A stretch of 64,000 nt of DNA. Source: Aquilaria yunnanensis (Eukaryota > Streptophyta > Magnoliopsida > Malvales > Thymelaeaceae). The notes below the pieces were generated by a model. That model worked only from the letters and a program-made list of their open reading frames with translations. It did no database searches and was not told where the DNA came from. Positions within the stretch are counted from its first letter, which is position 1. Each line of letters opens with the position of its first letter. Both the position numbers and the translations under genes were made by a program. This document shows positions 45,752 through 59,027 of this stretch, one piece after another. The stretch is taken from contig CM077595.1 of NCBI GenBank assembly GCA_039654915.1, forward strand, positions 47,523,501 to 47,587,500. The letters run 5' to 3'.

Positions 45752-47166
45752 TGTTGGGTTTCGGGAGCCAAACAGCGCAGCGGAATTTAACCGAAACCCT
45801 CCAGGATCCAAGTGAAACGGGGTAAACCGGGTGTTCGAAAATTTCATACCTAATTTCGGTTGAGATCTCTTACTCAACTGTAGAGTCGAATCACAAAACC
45901 TGAACAGTTGACGTGTTCAGGCTCTCTATGGTATCCACACGAGCCTCTCGGGATCACCACGCTTCCACCACGTCCCGGCAGATGCGTTTCTCTTGCGCTC
46001 GCAGTGCTAACTTACGTCCTCCAAGGAATTGCAAGAGAAGAGTGCGGCTGTCCTTTTGGGAGGCTAGGGCAAGGAGACCTGCGAATTTCTCACTTAAAAG
46101 TTGTATTTATAGTGAGACTCAACTTCCAGGCCTAATGGGTTTCAAAGCCCAAATCCAATTAGGATTTAATTTCGGGCTTAATAATGGCTCAACTCCTTGG
46201 CCCATTATTAATACGAAATTAAAGTGAAACCATAACCCAAATAATTAGCCCATGCACTCTAATGATCCAAATAGCTCTATGTGTGCGACCCAATAGGCTC
46301 ATGCCATCTTGGCAATGATCATAAATCACATATATGATCATAAGCAATGAGCGGTGTCTAGCAACACATCATTGCTACTCAAGTGACAAGATTGTCGGTG
46401 AATCGACTAAACCTTTATGATCATCACCGATATATGCCATTGTCCCTTTGTCCAAGATATCAAGACTAAGCACAAGACATGGAATGTGTCACTCTCGTAT
46501 AGCCCAATCTTTGGTTTCTTGATTACCGAGTAGACCAACTTAAACTGACGACATTGATATCATATACCAACTCATCGGAGCATGGCCATGCATTTTATAA
46601 GTCTCACTCTATCAAGGGGCCCAAAGATATCACTCCCGTTACATAGGAGGGACAAATCCCATCTTGATCATACAAATCCCTCCGCATGATATGTGACATA
46701 CCCAATGACCTCCTTCAAGTTCACTCAGTTACGAGCAACAAAGGAAAGTATCAAAGTATGTGACTCACATGTAGGGAACCTTGCTGATCTTAGGTCCAAG
46801 GACTACATATACCATGATCACTATGAGAATCACTTATGACACTCATATAACGATCCATGAAGTGTTCTCAAGGTGGGTCGGTCCAATACACAAGTTCTCC
46901 AACTTGTACCCATATGTAGACTACATATCTCATATTAGTCTCCACATATGCTAGTCATTATGTATTATTGCAACCCGCTCCACAATAATACTAGACTAGG
47001 GACGTTTAAGAATATCATTATTCTAGGGTTACAATTATGTTTATTACGTTACGCAGAAACAAAACAACAAACAAAATTGCTGGATTAATGCCTCAATAAA
47101 ATATCATGACTCAATGTGCAAAAATACAATCATCTCATGATTGGCTTTTTGGGCACAATACTAACA
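45752..47166 (-). mobile_element. Copia solo LTR S
   Basis: A 1415-bp LTR in reverse orientation, forward strand TGTTGGGTTTCGGGAGCC.. to ..CAATACTAACA. CCAAC duplications lie at 45747-45751 and 47167-47171, with no internal region. It is very close to the B LTR and shares its TGTTAGTATTGTGCCC start. It therefore represents an insertion of the B sublineage into the older relative D, later reduced by LTR-LTR recombination. Confidence 0.94.
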
Positions 47167-47171
47167 CCAAC

Positions 47172-47347
47172 GTGGTAGGATCCTATAGGGTTGCACATAT
47201 AAAGCCAACTAGATTATTTTGAGTGCATGCGCCAAATTATTTGGGTTTTGGTTTCATGATAATTTTAGATTAATAATTGACCCAAAGGTTGAACCATTAT
47301 GAAGCCCAAAATTAAACCTAATTGGATTAGGTTTTTGAAACCCATTA
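47172..47347 (+). repeat. Solo LTR D, segment 3 of 4
   Basis: GTGGTAGGATCCTATAGGG.. to GAAACCCATTA, matching the part of the family LTR that ends with GAAACCCATTAGG. CATTA at 47343-47347 is the duplication made by X2. Confidence 0.87.
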
Positions 47348-50336
47348 TGTCACACCTCACTCAGGCCCTGGCCTATCATCTTCCAATTTAACTCCCAAAC
47401 CCAATATTTAATCTCAAAGTGCCTGGTTCGGCCAAGCAAGTAATGGCAACTTTTAAGTCTTATTTTCTTAAGTTAAGAGGCCTGGGAGGTGGCCCAGGTG
47501 GCTTTAACAAGATCCATTATCAACTTGCAGCAAAGGCAAGGCCCAAAACACTAACTTGCACAACAAGCAAGATTTTAACTGGAAACTTGCATTCCAAGCA
47601 AGGCAACACTTAATGAAGTTTAAGTGCATACATGGTGTGCAATCAAGTGTTCTATCTATAAGTCAACCAAGAAGCCCACATGGTTGGTTTAGGTTTTGAA
47701 AACAACAAATAAAAATGCATGATGCTCTCGGCCTACTAATGTACATACCATTATGCACAACAGTTCCACATAACTAGGTCCATAACCCTTCACATAAAAG
47801 TGGCCACTTTGGCCCATAATATCCAGCATACATAGGCAAGCATAATGCCATCCATAAGTCCATACATAACTTGACATCCAAAATCCACAAAACATCCACA
47901 AACTAGGTATCCAAGACTACACATATATACAAATCAAAATGGTAGTCTACCTAGTATCTAACATGGCTATATATGCCAAGCATCCATAAGTTGTTCATGC
48001 CAAGTTACATACAACCCGAGACCATACTCCTAATGGTCAAATAAAACCTTGAGAGTCCCATACAGAAGTACACACTGCAACACCAAACCTATGGCCATAT
48101 TCATGGTCATAAAGGTGAATACCACAATCAGAGCTAAAGTCCAAGTATCCATGCTCTCCTAGACAGTTCCCACTCTACACCCTGCAAACTTAAAACATAA
48201 GTCTCGGCCAACCATAGGTAAATAAGACTTGTAATGAAACCAAAATGCTACGCCAAGCATACATTGGCACATACCTTGGTAACTAAGCAAATAAACACTA
48301 AGCACACACATAAGGCAGTTTAGCACTACTCAGGCCAAATATCCTTGCCTAAAAAATAAAGGATGGGCAATGAGCATATAACTCAGTAGGATTCACTTAA
48401 AACATATACAACTCATATTGAGTCTATTTAGTTAAGCTGAGTAATCACTCAAAGCTTAACCTTCCATTAGTTAGCTCAACCTGCAAAACAAACACCAAGA
48501 CAAGAAAAACAGGCATATACATATACAAAATGGATAAATAAGTCAAATACTTCATAAGTGGGGTTAGCATGCACAAGGAAACACCAAAGCACACAAATAC
48601 ACACACACACTCCACAATGTTGCTTTCGGCCATATAAGCCATACATGTACCCATGTGCATTTCTTGCACACAAACTTACCAATACACCATTTCCATTTGG
48701 AGCTCCCAAAATGCCAAGCAAATAGGCCACATTTACTTGCATTTCTAGTACATGTACCATAGTTAATTAGCTAATCAACAGAACAACCAAGTATAACCAT
48801 TAAGCCCATCAAGTAACTAAGGTCATATGGCACATTTAACCATCACTTAGACACTCTAGACACTTGAATCATGGTGTACATTACCAAGCAAAGTCAATTG
48901 CTAGTGAACCCTACCTCAAATAGCTCTCGGTCTCAACCAAGTTTCAAATGTCCAAGTGCTCTTCAATCACAATGCCTAGCATAACAACACATAGGCATCA
49001 TCATACACATCCATGGATTAAACTACCATGACTCAAATGAAGAACACTGGAATGCGCACACTTTAGCTCTCGGCCAAAGTGTCCAATATGTCCATATATG
49101 TACTGCCCATCATTCTGTCATACCACATGATACTCTAATCACCAATGAACATTTTCCATAGTAGTATTACCGAGTAACCAAGTGAAATGCACTACGTTAC
49201 CATAAACTAAGCTCTCGGCCAAAGTACACATTTTCACATATTTGTGTCACTCATCCAACTAACCCAAAACATGATCAAGTGGCCATCAAATGACAATGTT
49301 CATGGCACAATTACCATGTAACCCATTGAAGTACATCATGATATAACAAATCAAGTTCTCGGCTAAAGTGCACACCTTCACATACATATGTTCTCTATAA
49401 ACTAACTCCACACATACACATCAAAACATCAATAACTAATGTTTCATGGCAACATTACCATGTATTCAAACAATGGGCACTAAATTATGCCACTTCAAGC
49501 TCACGGCCATATAACCCAATTTCACATAACAATGTTCCTCACCCATTCAATCCAACATATGATCATCAAAGTATCACTAACCAATGCCGATGGCACTAAT
49601 ACCATGAAATCAAATGAGGAACACATGATTACCTCAAAGTGCACTTTCGGCCAACACACTATCTTTCACAAACTTGGTGTTCTTCACCCCAACAACCTAA
49701 CACAAGGTTAAATAATCATTAACAAGCATCACACATGGATTAATTTCCATGAATTCTAAGAAGAACACCAAGAACACTTGTTCATCACATTCGGCCAACA
49801 TTCCACTTTCAAACCGAAGCATTTCTTGCTCATTTAACTTAATACATCTTCAATTGAGCACTTAGGTTCCTTGTACATGGAAGAACTACCATGAATTCAA
49901 GGAGACATGGACATTACCTCAAAACCCTAGCTCAATTAAGCTCGGTTTCCTTGAATGTTCAAGAACCAAGCTTGATTCCAAGCAAGCACAAGCCGATACA
50001 CTCTTCTCCAAGCTTGAATCCTTCAAGTATCTTCAAGAATCTTGGATTTCAAAGCCAAAATGTGAAAGAACTCTCAAGAACACTCTCCATTTAACAAGAA
50101 CAAGAAAGCCCGAAATGAACAAATGGCCTTGGACTTGATTTCAGCCGAAAGTCATGTGTTTTTAGTTGGCCAGAATGCCAACTTTGCCTTCCACAATTTT
50201 GCATGGTGCAAAGTAGTCTTCCAAGCCCATATAAGTACAATGCCGCCCTTAAACTTGTGGTTAAATGGACACTTAAGTCAATTCTCGGCCCATTGTGCCA
50301 AACACATGATAAACACAAGTACCAAGATGTCATAAG
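47348..50336. mobile_element. Long-LTR element X2, left part (likely solo LTR)
   Basis: Starts TGTCACACCTCACTC after CATTA. The right end, ..GTGCCTAACA, is at 59022 with CATTA at 59023-59027. The length without copia C is about 3.4 kb, against 2.0 kb for X1. It shares several boxes with X1 in the same order (TAAGTCTTATTTTCTTAAG, GGCCTGGGAGGTG, ATATAACTCAGTA at about 48376-48388). It has no coding frame of retroviral type. A tandem array fills 48.9-49.9 kb. A short ACACAC microsatellite lies near 48600. Orientation and parent family are not determined. Confidence 0.75.
48920..49800. repeat. Tandem repeat, period about 144 bp, inside X2
   Basis: The marker TCGGcc/t recurs at 48927, 49070, 49215, 49359, 49503, 49647 and 49791, spacing 143, 145, 144, 144, 144 and 144. 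Units share an AGCTCTCGGCCAAAGT start, a catatatg-like middle and a TTACCATG..ATTCAA-like end. They are degenerate but clearly in register. X1 has only about two such units (14360, 14499), which explains part of the length difference. Confidence 0.8.
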
Positions 50337-51754
50337 TGTTAGTGTTGTGCCCCAAAAAAGCCAATCATGAGATGATTGTATTTTTGCACATTGAGTCATG
50401 ATATTTTATTGAGGCATTAATCCAGCAATTATGTTTGTTTTTTTGTTTCTGCGTAACGTAATAAACATAATTGTAACCCTAGAATAATGATATTCTTAAA
50501 CGTCCCTAGTCTAGTATTATTGTGGAGCGGGTTGCAATAATACATAATGACTAGCATATGTGGAGACTAATATGAGATATGTAGTCTACATATGGGTACA
50601 AGTTGGAGAACTTGTGTACTGGACCGACCCACCATGAGAACACTTCATGGATCGTTATATGAGTGTCATAAGTGATTCTCATAGTGATCATGGTATACGT
50701 AGTCCTTCGACCTAAGATCAGCAAGGTTCCCTACATGTGAGTCACACACTTTGATACTTTCCTTTGTTGCTCGTAACTGAGTGAACTTGAAGGAGGTCAT
50801 TGGGTATGTCACATATCATGCGGAGGGATTTGTATGATCAAGATGGGATTTGTCCTTCCTATGTAACGGGAGTGATATCTTTGGGCCCCTTGATAGAGTG
50901 AGACTTAGAAAATGCATGGCCATGCTCCGATGAGTTGATATATGATATCAATGTCATCAGTTTAAGTTAGTCTACTCGGTAATCAAGAAACCAAAGATTG
51001 GGCTATACGAGAGTGACACATTCTATGTCTTGTGCTTAGTCTTGATATCTTGGACAAAGGGACAATGGCATATATCGGTGATGATCTTAAAGGTTTAGTC
51101 GATTCACCGACAATCTTGTCACTTGGGAAGCAATGATGTGTTGCTAGACACCGCTCATTGCTTATGATCATAAATGTGATTTATGATCATTGCCAACATG
51201 GCAAGAGCCTATTGGGTCGCACACATAGAGCTATTTGGATCATTAGAGTGCATGGGCTAATTATTTGGGTTATGGATTCACTTTAATTTCGTACTAATAA
51301 TGGGCCAAGGAGTTGAGCCATTACTAAGCCCGAAATTAAATCCTAATTGGATTAGAGCTTTGAAACCCATTAGGCCTGGAAGTTGAGTCTCACTATAAAT
51401 ACAACTTTTAAGTGAGAAATTCGCAGGTCTCCTTGCCCTAGCCACCAAAAAGGACAGCCGCACTCTTCTCTTGCAATTCCTTGGAGGACGCAAGCTAGCA
51501 CTGCGAGCGCAAGAGAAACGCATATGCCGGGACGTGGTGGAAACGTGGTGATCCCGAGAGGCTCGTGTGGATACCATAGAGAGCCTGAACACGTCAACTG
51601 TTCAGGTTTTGTGATTCGACTCTACAGTTGAGTGAGAGATCTCAACCAAAAATTAGGTATGAAATTTTTGAACACCCGGTTTACCTCGTTTCACTTGGAT
51701 CCTGGAGGGTTTCGGTTAAATTTCGCTGCGCTGTTTGGCTCCCGAAACCCAACA
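50337..51754 (+). repeat. 5' LTR of copia element C
   Basis: TGTTAGTGTTGTGCC..CCCAACA, with the TATAAATA box in the usual CTCACTATAAATAC context. The primer site after it (51756-51767) reads TGGTATTAGAGC, with one C to T change. Confidence 0.95.
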
Positions 51755-53209
51755 GTGGTATTAGAGCTACTGGTGAAACCCTAAATCGGGATTGAGTGTT
51801 GAATCGCATGATGCTATGTGTTCGATTGGTTTTCGGCCATGATTAATTAGATTGATTCATGATGCATGAATCGGAATTCGTAATGAACATATGAGATATA
51901 TGAAGAAATGACACAAATTGGTTAATGAGTTTAACCCGAAATTGATAGGTATGAGATACCTATATGGATTAGGATTCTTGCAATAGTTGCAAAAAGCCTA
52001 GGTTTGTTCGGATTCGGCCTGTTCGGGCACCGAAAGTAAGGTATTTTTGGTGGCTCGAATGGAGGACTCTTGGCTGCCTACTTTCTCGAAATAGAAGATT
52101 TCGGGCTAAGAAAATGTAAGACAATTTTTTGCGGAACCACCGCCCGCTGACCGACCAGCGGGACCGCCGTATGCGAAGCGCCACATAAATAAAAACTGGT
52201 TAATCAACACGCAAAAATTGGCATGCATCTTTGTTGAATGAGATTTGACATGATATGCTGATTGGTGTTTGAAGCATGGTCCATGGTTATAGCCCTTGAT
52301 TGGTTGTACTTGTAAATACGGCCTGCGAGTCGTGCCTTTTCTTATCACTCTCATTGTACATTCTCTTCTCACCTTACTCCCCTCGAATGTAACTCGAGGT
52401 TTCTATTATTGATGTAACGGTGCATTATGGGCTCATCTAAGGTGGTATGTCCAAGGAGGTGACAACAAAAGGGCAGCGAAGAAAGGAACAGAAGGAGCTT
52501 GTGAAGACTCTTTTCTTTTCTTAGGCTTTTATGATATTCTAATTGGCTTGAGAATATCGCATAGTTTGGGCTATAACCATGTCATGTTTATTTCTTGTAA
52601 GCATGAGATGCATGTTTTATATTTGTATGTGATGCATGTATAAAACAACCGGAGATAACAAATTGGTGAAATCAAAAGAAAAAATCCCTCAAACAAATAT
52701 TAAGTCATTAAATGTGATGCCTTCCAAATGTTGGCACTCGTCAAGACTTTGATCAACATTAGGTGGGTTTGCCAAAGCAAAGCACCTATGTTCATCTTGG
52801 TAAGGCGCGATGGGATAATAGTGATATCCAAACTGCTAACTTTGGGTTCGACTTAACTAAGTCACCCTAATAGGATTAGGGACTTAGAGGCATAGAGTTG
52901 GGCTTAAGTTCATGAGATGAGCTTGGACAAGTGTTCTTCACCCAACTATCCAAGAGTTGCATAAGATGTAATTGGCAAGGAGTTGCCTACCTAAATAGCT
53001 GTAACTTGAGAGAAAAGCCAAAGCTGACTCAGGTTGTGGTCAAATATAGATCTTGGCCCACTAGAATACCTTAGCGCCGAGGTGTTCCGAAATAATATCG
53101 AGGGTTATTATTTTGAGGAAAATAGTGGGAGTATCGTTTAATAAAAGTCCTTGTTAAATGAATTAAAATACATGACTCTTACACTGCATATTTACTGTTG
53201 TAGATTACC
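51755..53209 (+). other. Leader of element C
   Basis: It is 1455 bp, non-coding, and aligned to the leaders of A and B. It includes the mutated primer site and a degraded near-palindrome (CCCGCTGACCGACCAGCGGG, 52143-52162). It lacks the GC-rich block of B. Confidence 0.75.
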
Positions 53210-56200
53210 ATGGCACAAAACACATCGACACTTTCGTTGCGATCGATCCTTGAGAAGGAAAAACTGAATGGGACCAACTTTCTCAAATGGTACCGAAACT
53301 TAAGGATAGTCCTCAAACGAGAGAGAAAGACTTATGTCCTAGAGCAGCCCATTCCGAATGAGCCTGCTGCCACTGCTCCAAGAGCTGAAAGGGATGCTCA
53401 CAAGAGGCATTCTGATGATGCTTTGGATGTTGCATGCCTCATGCTTATTACCATGGAATCTGAGCTTCAGAAGCAACATGAGAACATGGGGGCGTTCGAT
53501 ATGATCGAACATCTCAAAATGCTTTTCCAAGAGCAAGCTAGGCATGAGAGGTTTGAGACCTCTAAGGCATTGTTTCAGTGCAAGATGTCTGAGGGAAGTC
53601 CCGTGGGTCCTCATGTGCTCAAGATGATTGGTACATTGAGAATCTTGAGAATTTGGGATTTGCTCTTCGGAAAGAGTTGGCTATTGATGTAGTCTTGCAA
53701 TTGTTGCCTGAAAGCTACAGTCAATTCGTCATGAACTATAACATGAACGACCTTGACAAGTCCCTTCCTGAATTGCTCAACATGTTGAGAACTGCTGAGC
53801 AAAACCTTAAGAAGGCTAAGCCCATTTTGATGGTTCAAAAGGGCAAGGGAAAGGGAAAAGCCAACAAGAAGAAGGATAAAGCTAATGGAAAGTCCAATGC
53901 TAGTTCTTCTTCAGCTGCACTGAAACCAAAGGGTGGTGTGGCAAAGGAAGGGGAGTGCTTCCATTGTAAGCAGCCTGGACACTGGAAGCGCAATTGCAAG
54001 CTCTATCTTGAAGAACTTGCTAAGGAAAAAGGAAGTAACACTTCCATTTCAGGTATTCTTGTTATAGAGGCTAACTTTTCTACTTCCTCATCTTGGGTAT
54101 TGGATACTGGATGTGGATCTCACATTTGTGCAAATGTGCAGGATCTAAGTAGAAGTAGAAGATTGGCCCGAGGTGAAGTGGACCTACGTGTTGGAAATGG
54201 AGCAAGGGTTGCTGCCTTAGCCGTAGGGACTTATGTTCTCACTTTACCTAGTGGATTAGTTTTAGAATTAGACAACTGCTACTTTGTGCCTACTATTAGT
54301 AGAAATTTGATTTCTGTTTCTTGTTTGGACAAGAAAGGTTTTTCATTTATAATAAAGGACAAATGTTGTTCTATTTATTTGAATGAAATCTTTTATGGTA
54401 GTGCTCAACTTAGCAATGGGTTGTATGTTCTAGACCTTGAAGATCCAATCTATAACGTGAATACCAAGAAGGTCAGATTAAATGATTCAAACTCGACCTA
54501 TCTCTGTCACTATCGCTTGGGCCATATAAATGAGACCCGCATATCCAAGCTCCATAAGGATGGACTCTTGGACTCATTTGATTTTGAATCATATGAGACA
54601 TGTGAGTCATGTTTGTTGGGCAAGATGACCAAAGCCCCATTCACAGGGCAAAGTGAAAGGGCTAATGACTTACTAGGACTCATACATAGTGATGTATGTG
54701 GCCCTATGTCTACACAAGCTAGAGGAGGTTTCCAATACTTCATTACTTTCACTGATGACTTCAGCAGATATGGTATGTGTATCTTATGAGACACAAGTCA
54801 GAATCCTTTGAAAAGTTCAAAGAATTCAAGAATGAAGTAGAGAATCAACTCGGGAAGAGTATCAAAGTGCTTCGATCAGATCGAGGTGGAGAGTACTTGG
54901 ATCGAGAATTCCTTGACTGTCTGAAGGAGTGCGGTATAGTATCACAACTCACTCCACCAGGTACACCTCAATGGAATGGTGTTTCTGAAAGGAGAAATCG
55001 AACTCTGTTAGACATGGTTCACTCTATGATGAGTCAACCTGACCTTCCAAACTCCTTTTGGGGACATGCTCTAGAGACGGCCGCTTTTACACTAAACCGA
55101 GTTCCATCTAAATCGGTTCAAAAGACACCATATAAGATATGGAGTGGGAGGCGTCCCAAGTTGTCTTTTATGAAGATTTGGGGCTGTGACGCTTATGTAA
55201 AACGTCAATCCTCTAACAAACTAGGGCCCAAATCTCAAAAATGTCTTTTTGTTGGGTATCCCAAAGAAACAAAGGGTTACTATTTCTACAATCCTTCTGA
55301 GCAAAAAGTGTTTGTTGCTCGAACTGGTGTCTTTTTGGAGAAAGAGTTTATCTCTAAAGAAACTAGTGGGAGGAAAGTAGAACTTGAAGAAATTCAAGAA
55401 CAACAAGGAGACATCGAACCTGAATTGGAACCTGAACAGACACCACAAGATGTTGTGGTTCAAGAGTCTGTTCCTGTAGCACAAAGCACACATAGGACTG
55501 GTAGGATTCGGCGTGAGCCCGAGAGATTTGGATTTCTCGTGACTCACACCGGTGATGTGATGCTCATGGATCAAGATGAGCCCACAACCTACCAACAAGC
55601 TATGTCGGGGCCTGACTCTGAGAAGTGGCTAATGGCCATGAAATCCGAGATGGAATCCATGTATGAAAACCAAGTATGGACTTTGGTTGACCCACCTGAA
55701 GGGGTAAAACCCATAGGGTGCAAATGGGTTTTCAAGAAGAAAACTGACATGGATGGTAATGTGATTACCTTTAAGGGACGATTGGTCGCAAAAGGTTTCA
55801 AGCAAATTCATGGTATTGACTATGATGAAACTTTTTCACCAGCTGCTATGCTTAAATCCATCCGAATTTTGTTTGCTATTGCTGCACACTATGATTATGA
55901 GATATGGCAAATGGATGTCAAAACTGCATTCCTAAATGGAAAGCTACTTGAGGATGTGTACATGACACAACCTGAGGGTTTTGTCACTCCTGGGAATGCC
56001 AATAAAGTGTGCAAATTGCAAAGGTCCATTTATGGACTGAAGCAAGCTTCTCGAAGTTGGAATCTTCGTTTTGATGATGCAATCAAAGAGTTTGGTTTCA
56101 TCAAAAATGAAGATGAACCTTGTGTCTACAAGAAGGTTAGTGGGAGCGCTATTGTCTTCTTGGTGTTGTATGTAGATGACATACTACTCATCGGGAATGA

Positions 56201-57179
56201 CATTCCTAAGCTACAGTCTGTGAAGACTTGGCTAGGGAAATGTTTCTCTATGAAGGACTTGGGTGAAGCAGCCTATGTGTTAGGCATCAGGATCTATAGA
56301 GATAGATCTAGAAAGCTTTTTAGCCTAAGTCAAAGAACATATATTGACAAGGTGCTAAAGAGGTTTAGCATGCAAGATTCCAAGAAAGGATTCTTGCCCA
56401 TGTCACATGGTATCACTCTTTCTAGATCTCAGTGTCCGAGTACAACCGAGGAGAGAGAGCACATGAGTAAGATTCCATATGCCTCAGGAATTGGATCTAT
56501 CATGTATGCCATGATATGTACTCGTCCTGATGTCTCATATGCTTTGAGCATGACGAGTAGGTACCAATCGAACCCCGGTGAAAGTCACTGGACAGCTGTT
56601 AAGAACATCCTTAAGTACTTACGAAGGACTAAGGATGCATTCTTGGTCTTTGGCGGTGAAGATCAGCTCGTTGTAAGGGGTTACACCGATGCAAGCTTCC
56701 AATCCGATAAGGATGATTTTAGATCGCAATCTGGTTATGTGTTTTGTATTGGTGGTGGTGTTGTGAGCTGGAAGAGTTCAATGCAAGAGACAGTAGATGA
56801 CTCTACAACAGAATCTGAGTACATTGCCGCCTCTGATGCTGCGAAGGAGGCAGTTTGGATCAAGAAGTTCATCACTGAACTTGGAGTGGTTCCAAGCATT
56901 GTCGACCCGATAGAGCTCTATTGTGACAAAAATGGAGCAATCGCACAGGCTAAGGAACCTCGATCTCACCAGCGATCCAAACACATACTCCGACGCTATC
57001 ATCTCATCAGGGAGATCATCGAGAGGGGTGATGTAAGGATATGCAGGACTTCGACAGACAGCAACATTGCTGATCCACTGACAAAGCCCCTTATGCAGCA
57101 GAAGCATGACAGCCATTCTAGGTCCATCGGTATTAGATACATGTATGATTGGCTTTTAGTGCAAGTGGGAGATTGTTAG
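53210..57179 (+). pseudogene. Ty1/copia gag-pol polyprotein of element C, two frameshifts
   Basis: Colinear with the B polyprotein. A 1-bp deletion near 53630 (ATTGGTAC against ATTGGGTAC) ends gag at 53692. The frame continues from 53653 through zinc knuckle, protease and the start of integrase. A second 1-bp deletion near 54773 (ATATGGTATG against ATATGGCTATG) interrupts integrase. A third frame (54777-57179) carries the rest of integrase, RT (YVDD) and RNase H. RNase H shows VDDSTTESEY instead of VADSTTESEY. No nonsense change inside the blocks was noticed. Confidence 0.93.
57163..57173 (+). other. Polypurine tract of element C
   Basis: AAGTGGGAGAT directly before TGTTAG. Confidence 0.84.
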
Positions 57180-58591
57180 TGTTGTGCCCAAAAAAAGCCA
57201 ATCGTGAGATGATTGTATTTTTGCACATTGAGTCATGATATTTTATTGAGGCATTAATCCAGCAATTATGTTTGTTGTTTTGTTTCTGCGTAACGTAATA
57301 AACATAATTGTAACCCTAGAATAATGATATTCTTAAACGTCCCTAGTCTAGTATTATTGCGAAGCGGGTTGCAATAATACATAATGACTAGCATATGTGG
57401 ACACTAATATGTGATATGTAGTCTACATATGGGTACAAGTTGGAGAACTTGTGTACTGGACCGACCCACCATGAGAACACTTCATGGATCGTTATATGAG
57501 TGTCATAAGTGATTCTCACAGTGATCATAGTATATGTAGTCCTTCGACCTAAGATCATCAAGGTTCCCTGCATGTGAGTCACATACTTTGATACTTTCCT
57601 TTGTTGCTCGTAACTGAGTGAACTTGAAGGAGGTCATTGGGTATGTCACATATCATGCGGAGGGATTTGTATGATCAAGATGGGATTTGTCCCTCCTATG
57701 TAACAGGAGTGATATCTTTGGGCCCCTTGATAGAGTGAGACTTAGAAAATGCATGGCCATGCTCCGATGAGTTGATATATGATATCAATGTCATCAGTTT
57801 AAGTTAGTCTACTCGGTAATCAAGAAACCAAAGATTGGGCTATACGAGAGTGACACATTCCATGTCTTGTGCTTAGTCTTGATATCTTGGACAAAGGGAC
57901 AATGGCATATATCGGTGATGATCATAAAGGTTTAGTCGATTCACCGACAATCTTGTCACTTGGGAAGCAATGATGTGTTGCTAGACACCGCTCATTGCTT
58001 ATGACCATAAATGTGATTTATGATCATTGCCAACATGGCAAGAGCCTATTGGGTCGCACATATAGAGCTATTTGGATCATTAGAGTGTATGGGCTAATTT
58101 TTTGGGTTATGGTTTCACTTTAATTTCGTATTAATAATGGGCCAAGGAGTTGAGCCATTACTAAGCCCGAAATTAAATCCTAATTGGATTAGGGCTTTGA
58201 AACCCATTAGGCCTGGAAGTTGAGTCTCACTATAAATACAACTTTTAAGTGAGAAATTCGCAGGTCTCCATGCCTTAGCCTCCAAAAAGGACAGCCGTAC
58301 TCTTCTGTTGCAATTCCTTGGAGGACGCAAGCTAGCACTACGAGCGCAAGAGAAACGCATATGCCAGGACGTGGTGGAAGCGTGGTGATCCCGAGAGGCT
58401 CGTGTGGATACCATAGAGAGCCTGAACACGTCAACTGTTCAGGTTTTGTGATTCAACTTTACAGTTGAGTGAGAGATCTCAACCAAAAATTAGGTATGAA
58501 ATTTTTGAACACCCGGTTTCCCCCGTTTCACTTGGATCCTTGAGGGTTTCGGTTAAATTCCGCTGCGCTGTTTGGCTCCCGAAACCCAACA
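57174..58591 (+). repeat. 3' LTR of copia element C
   Basis: A 1418-bp LTR ending CCCAACA, then ATAAG. It shows more differences from its partner than the B pair does. Confidence 0.95.
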
Positions 58592-58596
58592 ATAAG

Positions 58597-59022
58597 TACC
58601 CTTGTAAAATCGGCCATGTAACTAAACTAATGACTAGTTAGCTTAACTAGTAACTAGTGAATAGTACACTAGTGGTAGACAAGAATTTGACTAGCAATCA
58701 TTGTTGTCTCCCAAAAATGGTCTAGTCTTGGACTAGCCATCATAAAATTTTGCATGGCCAACAATGCCATCCTTAAGCTTGTGGTTTCACTTGTACCACT
58801 TAATTTAGTGCACAATTTAGTCCCCTTTCTCTGTTTTCTGTCAGCTTTCCCATAGTACATTTTCTATGTGCAATTAAGTCCTGAAAGTCTCCAGTTTTGC
58901 ACATAAGTCACTGTACTAGTCTCCGGAGCTTCTCTTACTTCCCCTTTCTGTTTTCTCTCATTTTCCTTGGGTTTTCCTTGATATTCCTTGGCCTAAGCCA
59001 AGCACTCAGGAGGTGCCTAACA
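58597..59022. mobile_element. Long-LTR element X2, right part
   Basis: TACCCTTGTAAAATCGG.. to ..GTGCCTAACA, non-coding. Its last 80 bp match the right end of X1 in layout. CATTA follows, then solo LTR D resumes. Confidence 0.78.
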
Positions 59023-59027
59023 CATTA

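Larger units (their letters stand above)
50337..58591 (+). mobile_element. Ty1/copia LTR retrotransposon C, complete but defective
   Basis: LTRs 50337-51754 and 57174-58591 (1418 bp each), ATAAG duplications at 50332-50336 and 58592-58596, inserted in X2. It is a sister of A: same LTR start (TGTTAGTGTTG), same missing 71-bp leader block and same 1-bp gag deletion. It has fewer breaks than A. Confidence 0.95.

Noticed and set aside
48920..49800. CRISPR-like reading of the 144-bp array, or of the hairpin arrays in M1/M2
   Set aside because: The units are degenerate along their whole length, there are no short identical repeats with unique spacers, and the context is a plant retrotransposon.
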